DNA of 43,440 nt, taken from positions 1 to 43,440 of the forward strand of contig JAUGWO010000050.1 in assembly GCA_049724395.1 (NCBI GenBank), given 5' to 3'. The stretch's first letter is position 1. Each line of letters starts with the position of its first letter. Origin of the DNA: Spongospora subterranea f. sp. subterranea (Eukaryota > Endomyxa: Phytomyxea > Phytomyxea > Plasmodiophorida). The translations under genes were made by a program, and so were the position numbers. Below are positions 9,773 to 20,871 of this stretch, piece by piece. The notes beneath the pieces were generated by a model. That model was not told the DNA's origin. It made no database searches and saw nothing but the letters and a program-made list of their open reading frames with translations.

Positions 9773-10584
9773 GCTGTGGTCAATCACAATCCGAATATTT
9801 GGATTGAGTCTAAACAATGTCGCCAATGGACGATGCAACCATCATTGCTCCAAAATCAGTAGTTCTCAGGCATTAGGGCCGCTTATCCCTATTCTTTGTC
9901 TGTCTTGAAAAAGAACTTCACTCAAGCGACACCGCATCAATGCTGCTCGTGAAGGCGATGAGCTGAACTCAGTTGATATCAGTGTTATCTCAATCTGACC
10001 GATGCAGGTAATGATGGTATGGTATGGTATACAAATGTTCCTGGGTTCCAATGGTTCAGGTAATCCTGTGTATCACCAGGTTTTTTCCCTTATTCCTCCT
10101 GGGGGCTACAAGTAGGTTGGGTATCCATTGAAGGAACCTATTAGACCAGCAACAAACCAGGTAGAAATCGCGGTCAGATGGCGAGCGCGAAATCGATTTC
10201 GTGCGCTCAAAATAAACTCCACAATGTCAAACTGTCCTATATATAATGGCATATTGCGAATATCTGATTGGGGACATCCACGTTTTGATCAAGACAAGGA
10301 AATGCTCCGGAATGTTTTGTCAGCTGTTTTCAGACTAAGCCTCTGTTCGACTCGGACGCTATTTTTACTTAACCAAATAAAATCCTCGAGATCCAATTCG
10401 ATGTTCAATATTCCGCATCAACAATCGGACGATCAACCTCTTTTGATATCATTCCCAGAATGGTTTTTGTGTTCATACAATTGACGTTGAATGGTCGCGC
10501 TCCAGTGATGGCGTCTTGACAAACCCCATCAAATTGCATGGAATGTTGATAGAGCGGGGCTGGGTTTAGTTCCCTAATTTTGTA
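9773..10584. repeat. Gene-free stretch holding intergenic module R2
   Basis: No gene recognised. Positions ~10150-10300 match module R1 (CTGTCCTATATATAATGGC, then GATTGGGGACATCCACG). The rest shows nothing I can support. Confidence 0.45.
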
Positions 10585-11269
10585 TTATTTAACGTGATTA
10601 AGTTTGTTTGGCGCCATGTGTATGAAATATCGCATTAGAGACACCACGACACTGAATCCTAATCTTGTGAACTCGTCTGGATCAACACCACCGCTCACGA
10701 CTACCGTCAGCTCGTGTAAAATCTCCCAAAACACTTCTTCGCTATCGAACGAAAAGTTGTTTGATTCGTCGAGCTCCGAATAGACCATGGTGAGAACATT
10801 CATGACCTGATAATGTAAGTTGACGACTGAGCACAGGGAAATGACGGCTGATTGAATGGTGCCAGCAGAATGGGAAAATCTATAATCGTTTCAAATCGAT
10901 TGCAACGATTTCTCCAACTTGTCTCGTTGCTTGACTTCCATTTCTTTCCCCTTCATTTCACCTTGCACCTTGAAAATCAAGTGTCTCATTCTTTCTTCAA
11001 TAAACCGGCCCATATTGACAGGTTGCCGCTAAAGAGAGCTGATAGAGTAAGTCCTTGATAGATCGTAGTGAAATCTTTTTTTTAACGAGGTCCTCTACCC
11101 TCTCCACCTCGTATAAAATAACTTCCTGCCAGGCAGCTCTAATATCCACCTTTCCCAGAGCGTTCCGCCCTTCCTTAATCAGCTGCTGATATTTATCGTT
11201 CAATGGCCCATCTAGTAGTGGCGTTTCTGTACTTGTCGTAGAATCGTTTTCCCATTGATGATAAATTAT
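10585..11269 (-). pseudogene. Family copy E, broken
   Basis: The amino-terminal part (10997-11269) reads YHQWENDSTTSTETPLLDG, DKYQQLIKEGRNALGKV and LSLAATCQYGPVY. The carboxy-terminal part (10585-10803) reads MNVLTMVYSELDESN, VFWEILHELTVVVSG and FSVVVSLMRYF. The middle (about 10804-10996) is degenerate, with stops and indels, and the start codon equivalent is ATA instead of ATG. A separate overlapping frame (11193-11330) opens with an ATG and encodes a hydrophobic leader (MKRRGIILLLVLFGAIRVGG). Confidence 0.65.
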
Positions 11270-11346
11270 GTCCACCAACTCTAATTGCTCCAAACAGCAC
11301 CAATAGCAAAATGATCCCTCTTCTTTTCATCCGATTTCTTCATCAA

Positions 11347-11371
11347 TTCCGATATTGGTCCGATGTACTTG
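11347..11371 (-). promoter_or_regulatory. Upstream dyad element of copy E
   Basis: TTCCGATATTGGTCCGATGTACTTG sits about 80 bp before the start-codon position of copy E and is a two- or three-mismatch variant of the family element. Confidence 0.4.
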
Positions 11372-11399
11372 TGATTCACACCTGTTCTGATAGAATTCC

Positions 11400-12495
11400 T
11401 CAAAGGCGTTATGGGTAAATACGCTTCAATGGAGCAAAATGGGTATACGAATATGTCCCTCAATTCCTTAAATGAACGAAGTTACTATATCATGCTCCTA
11501 ATTCAGGAGTTGGAGATACAGGGCAGTAGAGCTGCTGTTCCCGAGCAATTGTCTGGCGTTGAAGATAAGATAGTCGACACCGCATAGATGTGATCCTGCT
11601 CGTGATGATGCCGAACGGAATGTTTTTTGGTACAGATTTTCAAGTATTAACTTGAAATGACTGTGTGATATCAATGCTTTCTGGCAAATGCCGAATATGG
11701 CCAACGATATGTCCTTATCTGGCTGATCTATATCAGCCAATATAAATATGATCGGGTATCAATTAACTTGTTGGCGTTCCAGCGAACATCATGAGGAAAC
11801 CCGCGATATTTAAGCGAGTCCATTGATTCCTGGGTGTGATGGCGATCACCAAATCGTTCGAGAGAGTCAATAAGACTGATTGGCCACTTTCGCGTGATTA
11901 CAAAACTGCAATTCTTTTGTTGAACTGTCCTCAGATATAGTGGCACGGTTAAAGAGCGAATTTTCGCTTAATTTGTTTGTGAAAAAACTTTTGGAAGGGT
12001 CCCTGAGCCATTCCTCTCGACATCATATATTCCTGTTGTGTATATTCTTCTGTTCTTGTCGAAATTAGTCTAGTCGATAGCCTTGCAGTTCGCGAAATAG
12101 CCCCTACAGGTGCAAACTTCAACCTCGAAAGTTTCCTCATCGTCCGTTGCATTCAGAAAACTGTGGTCGAGATTGTTGGTCGTCGACCCCTGACAATGGT
12201 CGCTGGTGTCAGGCCAGGGTCTTATGATCTGTGGTGCTCTGGTCATCGTCGGCACGCTTTTTCGGTAAATTCAACGCTTTAGAGAGAACTTTCCTACAAT
12301 GTTTTATTGCTATAAACTCCCGGCTTTACATTCATACGATGTAATTTCGATGTTTGAAACAGTCAATGTCGGCGCACAAGATTGGCTGGAATTTAATCAC
12401 TTTTACAACCATAGTCAAAGCGGAACCAATTCATCAAACCCAAAAAATTGAGCCAACAAACTCAATGAAAACACATCGCTACAGTGACAGCATAT
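11400..12495. repeat. Intergenic stretch with module R3; no gene recognised
   Basis: Positions ~11690-11950 are a diverged copy of module R1 (TATCAGCCAATATAAA, ATGGCGATCACCAAATCG, TATAGTGGCACGG). The remainder, up to the Ty3 LTR at 12496, holds only short unsupported open frames. Confidence 0.45.
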
Positions 12496-12635
12496 TGTAC
12501 AGAATCTTTGGTACTAACGATCACATTAACTGTACCAAAATTCCATTAGCGATCCCGACTCTTGTAAACTATCTTCGATCTAAATAAAACGCGCTTAGGT
12601 TCTCTGCGTCAACCAACGCTTGCGGAACCTGCATA
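12496..12635 (+). repeat. Left LTR of the Ty3/gypsy fossil
   Basis: Begins TGTACAGAATCTTTGG and ends AACCTGCATA. It aligns end to end with the right LTR, with roughly a dozen differences. Confidence 0.85.
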
Positions 12636-12960
12636 AAACGTTTTTAGCAAACCACCTGGCCGGCAACCACCGCCAGATGAACTAACTGATCCAACCTAAA
12701 TCAACGGACGAACACGCATCGCGATAACCGTCGCAAATTTCAATGCAAACGAGAAACTCAAACACGCCAGGACCAGATGACCAGGCATCAACGGATAGCC
12801 AAGCATCACCTATCAACCAACAAATTACGTCAGGTCGTGCACCGCTATTTTTCCCGCTACAGCCACCAGTTTTGAAACAGTTTGATTCCAAATCGATTGC
12901 TGTATTCCGCCGAGAACGGGAAGTCTATCTTTCGCTGATAAAGGAAAGAAAGAAGATTCC

Positions 12961-13073
12961 CGGGGACGACGTAAATGCTGTATCCTTAAAAAGCTGCTTC
13001 GATCTTAGCAAGCTCAAAGCCATTGCAAAGATCGAAGCAGCTTTTCAAGGATACAGCATTTAGGTCGTCCCCG
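12961..13073. repeat. Inverted repeat with ~45-bp arms inside the gag remnant
   Basis: Arms CGGGGACGACGTAAATGCTG... (12961-13006) and ...CAGCATTTAGGTCGTCCCCG (13028-13073) are reverse complements with few mismatches around a ~21-nt loop. It has the same fold-back style as 1850-2034. Confidence 0.8.
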
Positions 13074-13385
13074 TGAATCTGATCCTCCAGCCAAAGTCAC
13101 GCCACAACGTCTACACCAAAAAGTGGTCGCAAAGCACTTCCGCTGTAAATTACGACGCTATCCAATACCCTATCAAATTTTTTTGCATGAACACACACAG
13201 GCACTAGAAAAGGAGAATTACGTCTACAGAAATCCTCGCAGTCGAGATGCATCAGCCGCATTAGTTAATATACCCAAACCAGGAGGCTGCGGTAAATAGT
13301 CATGTATACGTACATTAAAACGTACACCAGTAGTTCACTACGTATTGGCAAAACGGAGTGAACGTGTACTGTAGTAGGTATTTAT

Positions 13386-14225
13386 TTACAAGGAGTCTAA
13401 CGACGCCGTATCGTCGTACGATTGCTCTACTAGTGTTATCGCCACCATTGACGTATAATCAGCTTTAGCTGATTTGATATTTCGTACCGAATGTGATGGC
13501 ATTACTTTCCTCGGCAGTGGAATAGAATACTGAAATTCTTCAGATGTCTGGCCGGTAAAATACTTAATTATCGCCATCGACTCGGCATCGTCGAAAACAT
13601 TGTCTTGACAAGATTGCCGGACATAATGCTTGGGTGCCTCAGTCTTTTGACTAAATGACACGATCAATCTCTGTGCGTTGTCCGCAATGGAAATCTGCAT
13701 TCGATGTTGCGCAACAATCTTAACTATAATAAGGAAAAAATGCTGCCCCCCTTTGGAGTACTCAATCATGTCGTGAAGTTTAAGGTTAGACTCGAACCCT
13801 CGAGCAGCTGTGCATCGCTTGGCTGGCGGTGCAGGAGAATCCAAGGTTCTATCGTTGAGGATCTCCTCAACATAACGGTCTTCCGCAGACCTTTTTCCAC
13901 AATAAACCGATTCATCTTTGCCTTCTAAGCTTAACGGTCTCACAAGGTCAGCTTTGACAGTATCTATTTAATTGTATCGACTGACTCAACACCATGTTTT
14001 TACAAAGAGAGTTGTCTTACCGGAATCTGCTTTTGCTTTTCTGCATGCGGTGATTTTTCTGGCAAGCGTTGACGAATCAAACGGCATGAAGATCGGATTA
14101 AAATCCTTCACAGGTTTTCCTGTGACCTTGTAACCATCCACTCCATCATCCAGTTCAACAAGGGCTTTTTGAAGGGAAGCATCATGTTCTGGACCCCATA
14201 CAGGCCCGTTCTTCGTTCTTCCCAT
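13386..14225 (-). CDS. Unknown spliced gene embedded in the Ty3/gypsy fossil
   Basis: Two exons give a 260-aa protein. Exon 1 runs 14225 to 14021 (ATG, MGRTKNGPVWGPEHDASLQ); a 57-nt intron, 14020-13964, begins GTAAGA and ends AAATAG; exon 2 runs 13963 to 13386. The total of 783 nt is in phase, and the splice restores one open frame. The N-terminal ~65 residues (WGPEHDASLQKALVELDD, then STLARKITACRKAKAD) look like a small helical, possibly DNA-binding, domain. The central part is charged. The C-terminal half (QISIADNAQRLIVSF, FQYSIPLPRKV) is beta-rich and loosely recalls an HSP20-like fold; this is only an impression. It lies antisense within the RT region of the retroelement, whose coding similarity stops at about 13292 and resumes at about 14283, so it arrived with an inserted segment. 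Function and origin unknown. Confidence 0.6.
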
Positions 14226-16620
14226 AGAAACAACGTTATGCTGATGCTTGCCCAAAACAGTATGAGCAGTAAGAAGAAGAGGATATCGTATGACAGTCGA
14301 TACTGTAGAAATCAACAAGTCGATCGAACCCATCGTATGGCCGATGCCGCATATCGACATTGTTCTCGGATATCTTCGTAACGCGACGTCATATATTCTT
14401 TTAGACTGGTTCAAAGGATATTGGCAATTCCCGCTCCACACCGACTCGCAAGAGATGTGTTCCTTTATGACACATGAAGCTGTTTTTACTCCACGACGAC
14501 TGATCCAGGGGATCGTGGACTCAGTGGCGACATTTCAAGCCGGGATGCAAGAGGTTCTGCAGAACTCACCATACGTCTGTGCTCTGTTATGGCTCGATGA
14601 TGTTCTGGGTTATGCCACGAAGGATTCTGCCTTGGACCATATGACGGTGCCGAAAAAACTCCTCCAGGCGATGGCGACGGCTGGAATCAAATGTAATCCA
14701 AGTCGGTGCAACCTTTATACGGATGTCGCGAAGTGGACAGGACACAGTATAACTCCATAAGGAGTCGCTTACGACGACTCTTTCATTCAAGGTCTTGTTC
14801 ACATGACACCACCAAAGCGAGCGAACGAACTTCAACAATTTCTATGCGCTTTGAACTGGATCCGGCGTAACGTTCTCAACTTCGCTCAACTTATTCATCC
14901 ACTTCAGAAGCTGTTATTAGCCGCAACCCGTGTTGCCAAGAGTTGCAAGTAATCAGCACTACGACGAGTTCTTCTGAGCGATATTGGATGGAAAACGACT
15001 CATGTTGAGAGTTTTCAAAACATTAGGGATCAATTGTTTCAAATCTGATACGTCTTACATATCCGAAAGACGATTGGCTAGCTGGTCAGCAGTACTCACT
15101 CAAATCCCACCAGCCGACTGCGATCTACCAGTAGCGGAACAACGACATGAGCTTTTAGCCTGTATTTCTGGCACCTTCCGAGCAAACAGCCTCCGCTGGG
15201 CCATTATAGAAAAAGAAGGTTATCCTATAAATGAAGGAATATTTCGCCTTCGACATTTCCTTATTCGATCAACGCCTATCCGAATTTTTACCGATCACCG
15301 TAATCTGATCATCAATCGAAGGAGAGAACACTCCGGTCTATTGCTTCTATTTTTTGGTGGAGGGGAATGACAAAGTATATTGTAGGCATTGTCGAAAAAT
15401 GCCTTCACTGCGTTCGCCTACGAGGGAATGTGGTTTTACGTCCGTTTGGGCATGCAATTCATGCGACCAGACCCAATCAATTAATTCATTATGAATTTTT
15501 GTTCATCGCAAAATCACCCAGGAAATCATCACACAACTTTGTTTATGTTCTCGTTATCAAAGACGACCTGAGTCAGTTCATTGAGTTAATTCCATGCGAA
15601 TTTATCGACCACTTTGCAACAGTCAATGGTCTCATTTACTGCTTTAAAGGTTTGGCATCGTGCTCACACATGTATCTGACCAGGGCTCCCACTTCAAGAA
15701 CCAAGTGGTAGCAGAACTATGCTCTCGCCTTCATATTAACCATCAGTGTACTACTGCATATTCTCCATGGGCGAATGGAACCGTTGAAGTCGTGAACAAG
15801 CTTTTACTTCATGTTCTTCGTGCGCTCATATCTGAATTCCGGTTGTCATTTCATGATTGGCCCTATGTACTTCCATTAGTCATTATGGCTCTAAATCATC
15901 GTGTACGAACTCATATTGGTTTCGCTCCAGTCACTATAATGACCGGTCTCCAACCCTCAACGTTAATCTCCACTACCTTTTCGAACCTCTTAACCAGATC
16001 GTGGATATCCCATTGACATCTCAAGCAGTTCATGATATCACTAATGATCTAGCGGCACCGTGCGATATCATCCACTGTCAAGTCGTCAGTAAATTGACTC
16101 GTCAACGTGGTCAGTCGCACACATCTCGGGCTAAACAGCGAAACGTCGTCCCCATCAACTTCGAAATAGGAGATTACGTCTTAGTTCGCGGCCAATTTGA
16201 ATCGCACAAAACGCCATAAACTATCTGGCACTTGGCACGGTACAGGACAGATTGTTGGCACCATCAATGAATATGTTTATCAGGTGAAAGATCTTATTTC
16301 ATCCCATATTACAGATGTGCATGCTTGGCGTCTAAAAGAATATGATGACTCACACCTAAACATAACGCAGGCCATCTATGAACAAATTGCCCATGATGGG
16401 CATGGACATTTCGTGAAGAGCCTGAGCGACATCTGCCAAAACCTCGCATCGGGCGATGTTGAAGTCCAAGTACAGTAGGCCGGATTTGAAGAGCAGGATA
16501 CAACCCTGGGAGACTATAGTGTCAATCAAAGAAGAGGTCCCTATCCTGCTTAAACACTTTCTACTGAAACGGTCCGACCCGATATCACTATCTTGCTTAC
16601 AAGATTTCTGAAAGGGGGAA

Positions 16621-16760
16621 TGTACAGAATCTTTGGTACTAACGATCGCATGAACTGTACCAAAATTCCATTAGCGATCCTGACTTTTGTGATCTATCTT
16701 CGATCTGAAATAACAGCGCTTAAGTTCTCTGCGTCAACCAACGCTTGCGGAACCTGCATA
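16621..16760 (+). repeat. Right LTR of the Ty3/gypsy fossil
   Basis: Same length and termini as the left LTR, preceded by the purine tract and followed by the CATAT target duplication. Confidence 0.85.
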
Positions 16761-16765
16761 CATAT

Positions 16766-17167
16766 GGGTCTTGCCCTCGTAGCCGCTCAATGAAAGCTCG
16801 AACATTGCGCCCCCTGGTTATGCAAAAATTGTTCACGATAGACAATTCTCCCCAAGAGTAAAGACAGAGACCATAATCCATGTTTGGAATGATTAGCCAA
16901 AGGGAAATCCGTCCATGTATCGAACACCATCTTGACGCGCGCTGTTCATGGCGCCATTCGCTGATTATGGGCCCGACGCTTCAGTGGTTTCTCTATCTTA
17001 TTTTTTCTTCGGAATTCGACTATCATTTTAAATTGAACCTATTCAATCTCCGTTTTAAATTTCGCAGCCTATGAGCGTTCAGCGTTTGGTCAATTGTCAG
17101 CTCTTTTTATGATCCGATCGGTTTTGTTCACGGTCTGGGCATGTGTCCCGAATGCAGTATTGCGAGA
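16766..17167. other. No gene recognised; conserved 3' flank of copy F
   Basis: The stretch from about 17076 (GTTTGGTCAATTGTCAGCTC) resembles the flank after copy G at about 20001-20080 (CCTTGGTCAGTTGTCAGC). Both end in a CCGAATTGC-like block, showing that the duplicated unit includes 3' flanking DNA. Confidence 0.45.
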
Positions 17168-17845
17168 TTATTCAGCGGGTTTGTTTTTGTTTTGCGCCAT
17201 GTTTAGGAGATATTGCAACAGGGCCACAACTAACGCGAATCCAAGTTTGGTGAACTCATCAGTTTTGACGTCACTACTCACGACGACCGTCAGCTCTTGC
17301 AACATATCCCAAAACACTTCCCCATTATCGAATGCCAATCTATCCGATTGTTTGAACTCCAAATGGATCCTCTCGAGAACATTCAAAATCTGAATATGAA
17401 AGTCGTAGAACGAGCACATTGAAGCGAACCTGCTTGTGACAGAGTCGGCAGGTTCCTTGTACATTGCATCTTTGGCCAATTTCAACAAGGAAGCCAGCCT
17501 ATCTCGCTGCTTGCCTTCCAATGTGCTACTGTACATTTCGTATAGTACATCCTCAACCAACAGTCTCATTATGTTTTCAGTGACATTCCCATGAAGACCA
17601 TCTGCCGCTGAAGAGAGTTCATGGAGCGCGTTCTTAATGGTAGCTTTCGATTTCCGATCTTGAACGAGGTTCAATACGATCTCCGTTTCATGTTCGATAA
17701 TGATCTTCCAGGCCCTGTCAACTTTCACCTTTCCCAGAGCGACCTGCCCTGCCTTGATCACATGTTGATACTTAACGTCCAATAGTCCATTCAAAAGTAA
17801 CGATTCTGCAATTGTCGTGGAATCCCTTTCCAGAGGATTATTCAT
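17168..17845 (-). CDS. Family copy F, intact, unrecognised function
   Basis: A 225-aa open frame starts from the ATG at 17845 (MNNPLERDSTTIAES). An in-frame TTG 24 nt upstream is not a likely eukaryotic start. The family blocks are present: VKYQHVIKAGQVALGKV (residues ~27-45), LHELSSAADGLHGNVTENIM (~83-102), MCSFYDFHIQILNVLERI (~145), EVFWDMLQELTVVVSSD (~180) and FALVVALLQYLLNMAQNK near the end. It is predicted to be helical with no recognised domain. With copy B it is one of two apparently whole members, yet the two differ at well over half of residues, indicating long separation or fast evolution. The upstream dyad is well preserved, suggesting it may be expressed. Confidence 0.7.
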   Translation of the reverse strand: MNNPLERDSTTIAESLLLNGLLDVKYQHVIKAGQVALGKVKVDRAWKIIIEHETEIVLNLVQDRKSKATIKNALHELSSAADGLHGNVTENIMRLLVEDVLYEMYSSTLEGKQRDRLASLLKLAKDAMYKEPADSVTSRFASMCSFYDFHIQILNVLERIHLEFKQSDRLAFDNGEVFWDMLQELTVVVSSDVKTDEFTKLGFALVVALLQYLLNMAQNKNKPAE

Positions 17846-17921
17846 GTCCTCCAACTGTAATTTCTCCAAACAGCACCAATATCGAAATGATAATTCTTCT
17901 GTTGATCAGGGTTCTGCATCA

Positions 17922-17950
17922 AGGTCCGATATCGGTCCGATATACGAGTA
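17922..17950 (-). promoter_or_regulatory. Upstream dyad element of copy F
   Basis: Contains GGTCCGATATCGGTCCGATA followed by TACGAGTA, ~77 bp before the ATG. It is almost identical to the element of copy D, although the coding regions are highly diverged. Confidence 0.55.
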
Positions 17951-18070
17951 GGTCTCATTTTTTCTGAACATGAGATTGGCCGATCGAATCACTCAGGTCG
18001 GACGATTTTGCGCCAGGTACGTCTATCGTCGACCATATCCCGATTATTTGAGATATGGATAAATTTACTG

Positions 18071-18500
18071 TCACTGCAGCTTCCCTGCAGTTCCGCATTT
18101 CGGGCATCTCAGCCCGCTTCTATACCTGTTCAGAAGCTCCCGAACCGCCGGCATGGAGCGCAGAGGTGGTTCATCAGCTGCCGGGCCAGGTCGCAAGCGC
18201 TCTTGGCGCGCGAAATTCATAATGTTGGCAACAATTTCACATTGATGCTGTGTCGCTTCACTCAGGGTAGACAATGATTCTTGGTCAGCAGCCCTCGTGC
18301 CTTTATGTCCAATCCTGATTTCCCATGATCGCATCGATCGCAAGCGTGGTGGTGCGCGTCTGGACGAGTCGCTCCTTGCGGTCGCGTTCCAGCTCTTTCA
18401 ATCGTCCAACGACAAGGTTGAAATCCGAAGCAAGATTGGTCAGATACTCATGTCCACCGTCGACATACTTCTTGATCGACGGCTGACGAAGGATTCAAAG
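18071..18500 (-). other. Candidate coding segments of an unrecognised gene
   Basis: Two neighbouring minus-strand open frames look protein-like. One at about 18318-18497 reads IKKYVDGGHEYLTNLASDFN followed by a charged heptad-like helix. The other at 18071-18343 reads SLSTLSEATQHQCEIVANIM, then PAVRELLNRYRSGLRCPKCG to a stop. They are in different frames, so either a small intron or a frameshift separates them. The Cys pair near the end could be part of a zinc site. No family recognised; could be a pseudogene. Confidence 0.3.
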
Positions 18501-18599
18501 CGAATATGAATGAAAATAACAGTGACACTGGGAAACAAGATTACTTGTGGTTTGCTGAAAATCTCAAATTTTGTAAAGTTTTTTTTTTGTGTTCAGATG

Positions 18600-18930
18600 A
18601 GGCTCCAAGTATAGAAAGTGCCCACGACATGTAATCGTATAAAGTGCCATCGTATTTTTTGATCAAACTTTTGCAGTAGGAGTAACTCCATGTTATGCTC
18701 TTCGATTGCCCTGTCTCAAACAACTAAAGTTGGCAGCCGATATGTCGCGGACTGCACTGATATTACAGGATATGACGCATAATTTCTCCCCTGTTCCCTT
18801 CTCGAATTCCCTGAGCTGCGGCCTTCACCCGTTGTCACGAACATACCCAAAGGGTTACATACATCCACTAAAGGGCACCCAAAGGCGCGGCACTTTCGGG
18901 GATCTTGTTTTGGTGCCGCACCCTTGACTG
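18600..18930 (-). repeat. Dispersed coding-like repeat, copy 1
   Basis: Matches 22170-22490 in the same orientation. On the minus strand both copies encode FE(T/A)GQSKS... followed by (T/A)LYDYMSW, separated by variable residues, and a CG(T/S)K...PR stretch further upstream. Substitutions that keep the peptide suggest both derive from a gene; indels between them suggest at least one is dead. Confidence 0.5.
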
Positions 18931-20109
18931 GGGGTGTCCGTTTCCGGTGCCGCGCCCGTCACTGGACACACTGTAGGAGATGGCGTCACGGCGGCAGATG
19001 GGTTCCGTATATGGTGCCCCATATGTTGGTTCCTATGGGTTCCGTCAACCGTTGGCGCAAGGGCTGTGCATATGATTATGATGTCGTGGTTGTCGCCGGA
19101 CTTTGATTGAATGGGGGGCGGCTCCACAACATGGACAGAAGAGCTACTGAACGGACTCTCAGCTGATTCTTGGGAACCATGCAGATTGACTAAACAAATA
19201 TTCCATCAGACTATATTTTCATATCACCCACCCTTTTTTTTTCACTATAAAATGTTGTTGTTGACATGCCGCCGAGAAACTGGCAAGCTCACATCAGAAG
19301 CAGTACTCAAAAGGCAATTATTTTCGTTATCGCCAGGGACATCGTCAGATTTCAGGCGCATTTTCACAACAATATGCAATGATCAATCACGTCCCTATTA
19401 TTTGGTATAGGTATAACAACCTGTTTTCGATTTTACAAATGGGTTCGACCCAAAGGCAGGAGGACTATTTATCCCAAATCATTGCCTGCCATGAAGGGAA
19501 AGATCTTCAAGCGGCACCGCAATCGATTTGATACAAATTGTAAGTGTTAGTTTTCGAACTTGTACGACTTAGTCAACTAATAACGGAATCTGGCAGACAC
19601 AGGATATCGCCCACAATAAGGCATTGTCCAACTGGCCAATATTAGCCATAACGCCACCCTTCGGTTTTTACGAATAACAAAGGATCTTTATATTATCAAT
19701 CCCAAACATAGTTATGTGATCATCATAATCCGGAACATGTCCCATGTGTCCATCATGACAACCACCGTATGTGACATTGAGGTATAGGACATCCTGCATC
19801 ATGGGGAATCAAGCGAACAGCTGATTGCCGTCGCCTTTTGCACCAGACCCATTATATTCGTTGGGTGTTTGTAACTTCGACCAGAATGGGATCACCCTTG
19901 ACCTGGGGCCTAAACTTTAGTCTAACTTGTTCTTCCGATTACACCAACATCAAATCGTTTAATTAAGTTATCAACGGCTTCACTAAAAATTCGAACTCCT
20001 TTCGCGTTCAACCTTGGTCAGTTGTCAGCTTTTTTATTATTCTGATCGGTGTAGTTCTGGTTTTTGGGGCTTAATTGCCGAATTGCTATTTTGAGATATT
20101 AGTTGCAGA
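18931..20109. repeat. No gene recognised; module R4 remnant at ~19585-19655
   Basis: Positions 19585-19655 (CGGAATCTGGCAGACACAGG, then CAACTGGCCAATATTAGCC) are a short copy of the intergenic module R1. The rest holds only short open frames with no support. Confidence 0.45.
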
Positions 20110-20796
20110 AGGTTTGAGTTTGCTTGGCGCCTTGTCCAAGAAATAAAGTAAGAGAGACACAACTACCGCGAATCCATCTATTGTGATTTATTCTGGTTTG
20201 ACCTTACTAATGACGACTATCGTCAGCTCGTGCAAAATATTTCAAAACACTTCTCCATTATCGAGAAAACCAATGTCCGATTTTTAAAGCTCCGAAAGGA
20301 CCATGGTGAGTACATTGATGATCTGATTATACAGCTCATATAACGTTCCCAACGAAGTGAACCTGTGTCTGAGATCACCAACAGATTCCTTGCAGATTGC
20401 ATGCTTGGCCGATTGCAACAAAGACGACAGATTTTCTCGTTGGTATTCTGTGTAAGCTAAACTGGACATCTTTGTGAGTTTTTTGGAAACCACCTGTTTC
20501 ATACTGTTTTCGGGAACTGGCCCATAATGGCAGTTTGCCGCTAATGACAGCTCCTTGAGTTCGGCTTCTACGACTTCCTTTTCCCAATCATGACTCTTTG
20601 GGTATGTCCTCGTAAGCGCCATCAAAGAGTCCATCTTTTCTGACATAATCATTTTCCAAATATTGTCAACTTGCACCTTTCCCAGTGCGTTCCGCCCTTC
20701 CTTGATCAGCTGCTGATGCTTATCGTCCAATGGCCCATCTAATCGTGGCGTCTCTGTACTTGGCGAAGAGTGCCTTTGTTCATGATGATCACTCAT
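20110..20796 (-). pseudogene. Family copy G, C-terminally broken
   Basis: Starts at the ATG at 20796 (MSDHHEQRHSSPSTETPRLD), is open to 20284 and ends at a stop just after NQIINVLTMVLSEL. Homology to the C-terminal EVFW/HELT region continues to about 20110 but with stops and indels. The N-terminal PLDDKHQQLIKEGRNALGKV and LSLAANCHYGPVPENSMKQV blocks are very well kept, so the loss of the C terminus looks recent. Confidence 0.65.
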
Positions 20797-20871
20797 GTTT
20801 TCAATATCTAATGGCTTCAAACAGCACCTAAATCCAAATGATCATTCTTCTATTCACCAGGTTTTTCATCA

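Larger units (their letters stand above)
12496..16760 (+). mobile_element. Ty3/gypsy LTR retrotransposon fossil, ~4.3 kb
   Basis: Paired 140-bp LTRs (12496-12635 and 16621-16760) are flanked by the 5-bp duplication CATAT (12491-12495 and 16761-16765). A purine-rich tract (AAAGGGGGAA) immediately precedes the right LTR. Parts in order: a gag remnant at 12743-13063; reverse transcriptase from about 13190 to 14757, including a LLWLDD active-site motif; RNase H about 15000-15310 with FTDHRNL; integrase with zinc-binding and core regions about 15370-16010; and a C-terminal region to 16478. RT-before-integrase order fits Ty3/gypsy, and the sequence resembles oomycete gypsy elements. It is broken in several places (about six or more) and its RT region holds an unrelated insertion at about 13293-14282. 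LTRs are about 91% identical, so the element is moderately old. Confidence 0.85.
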
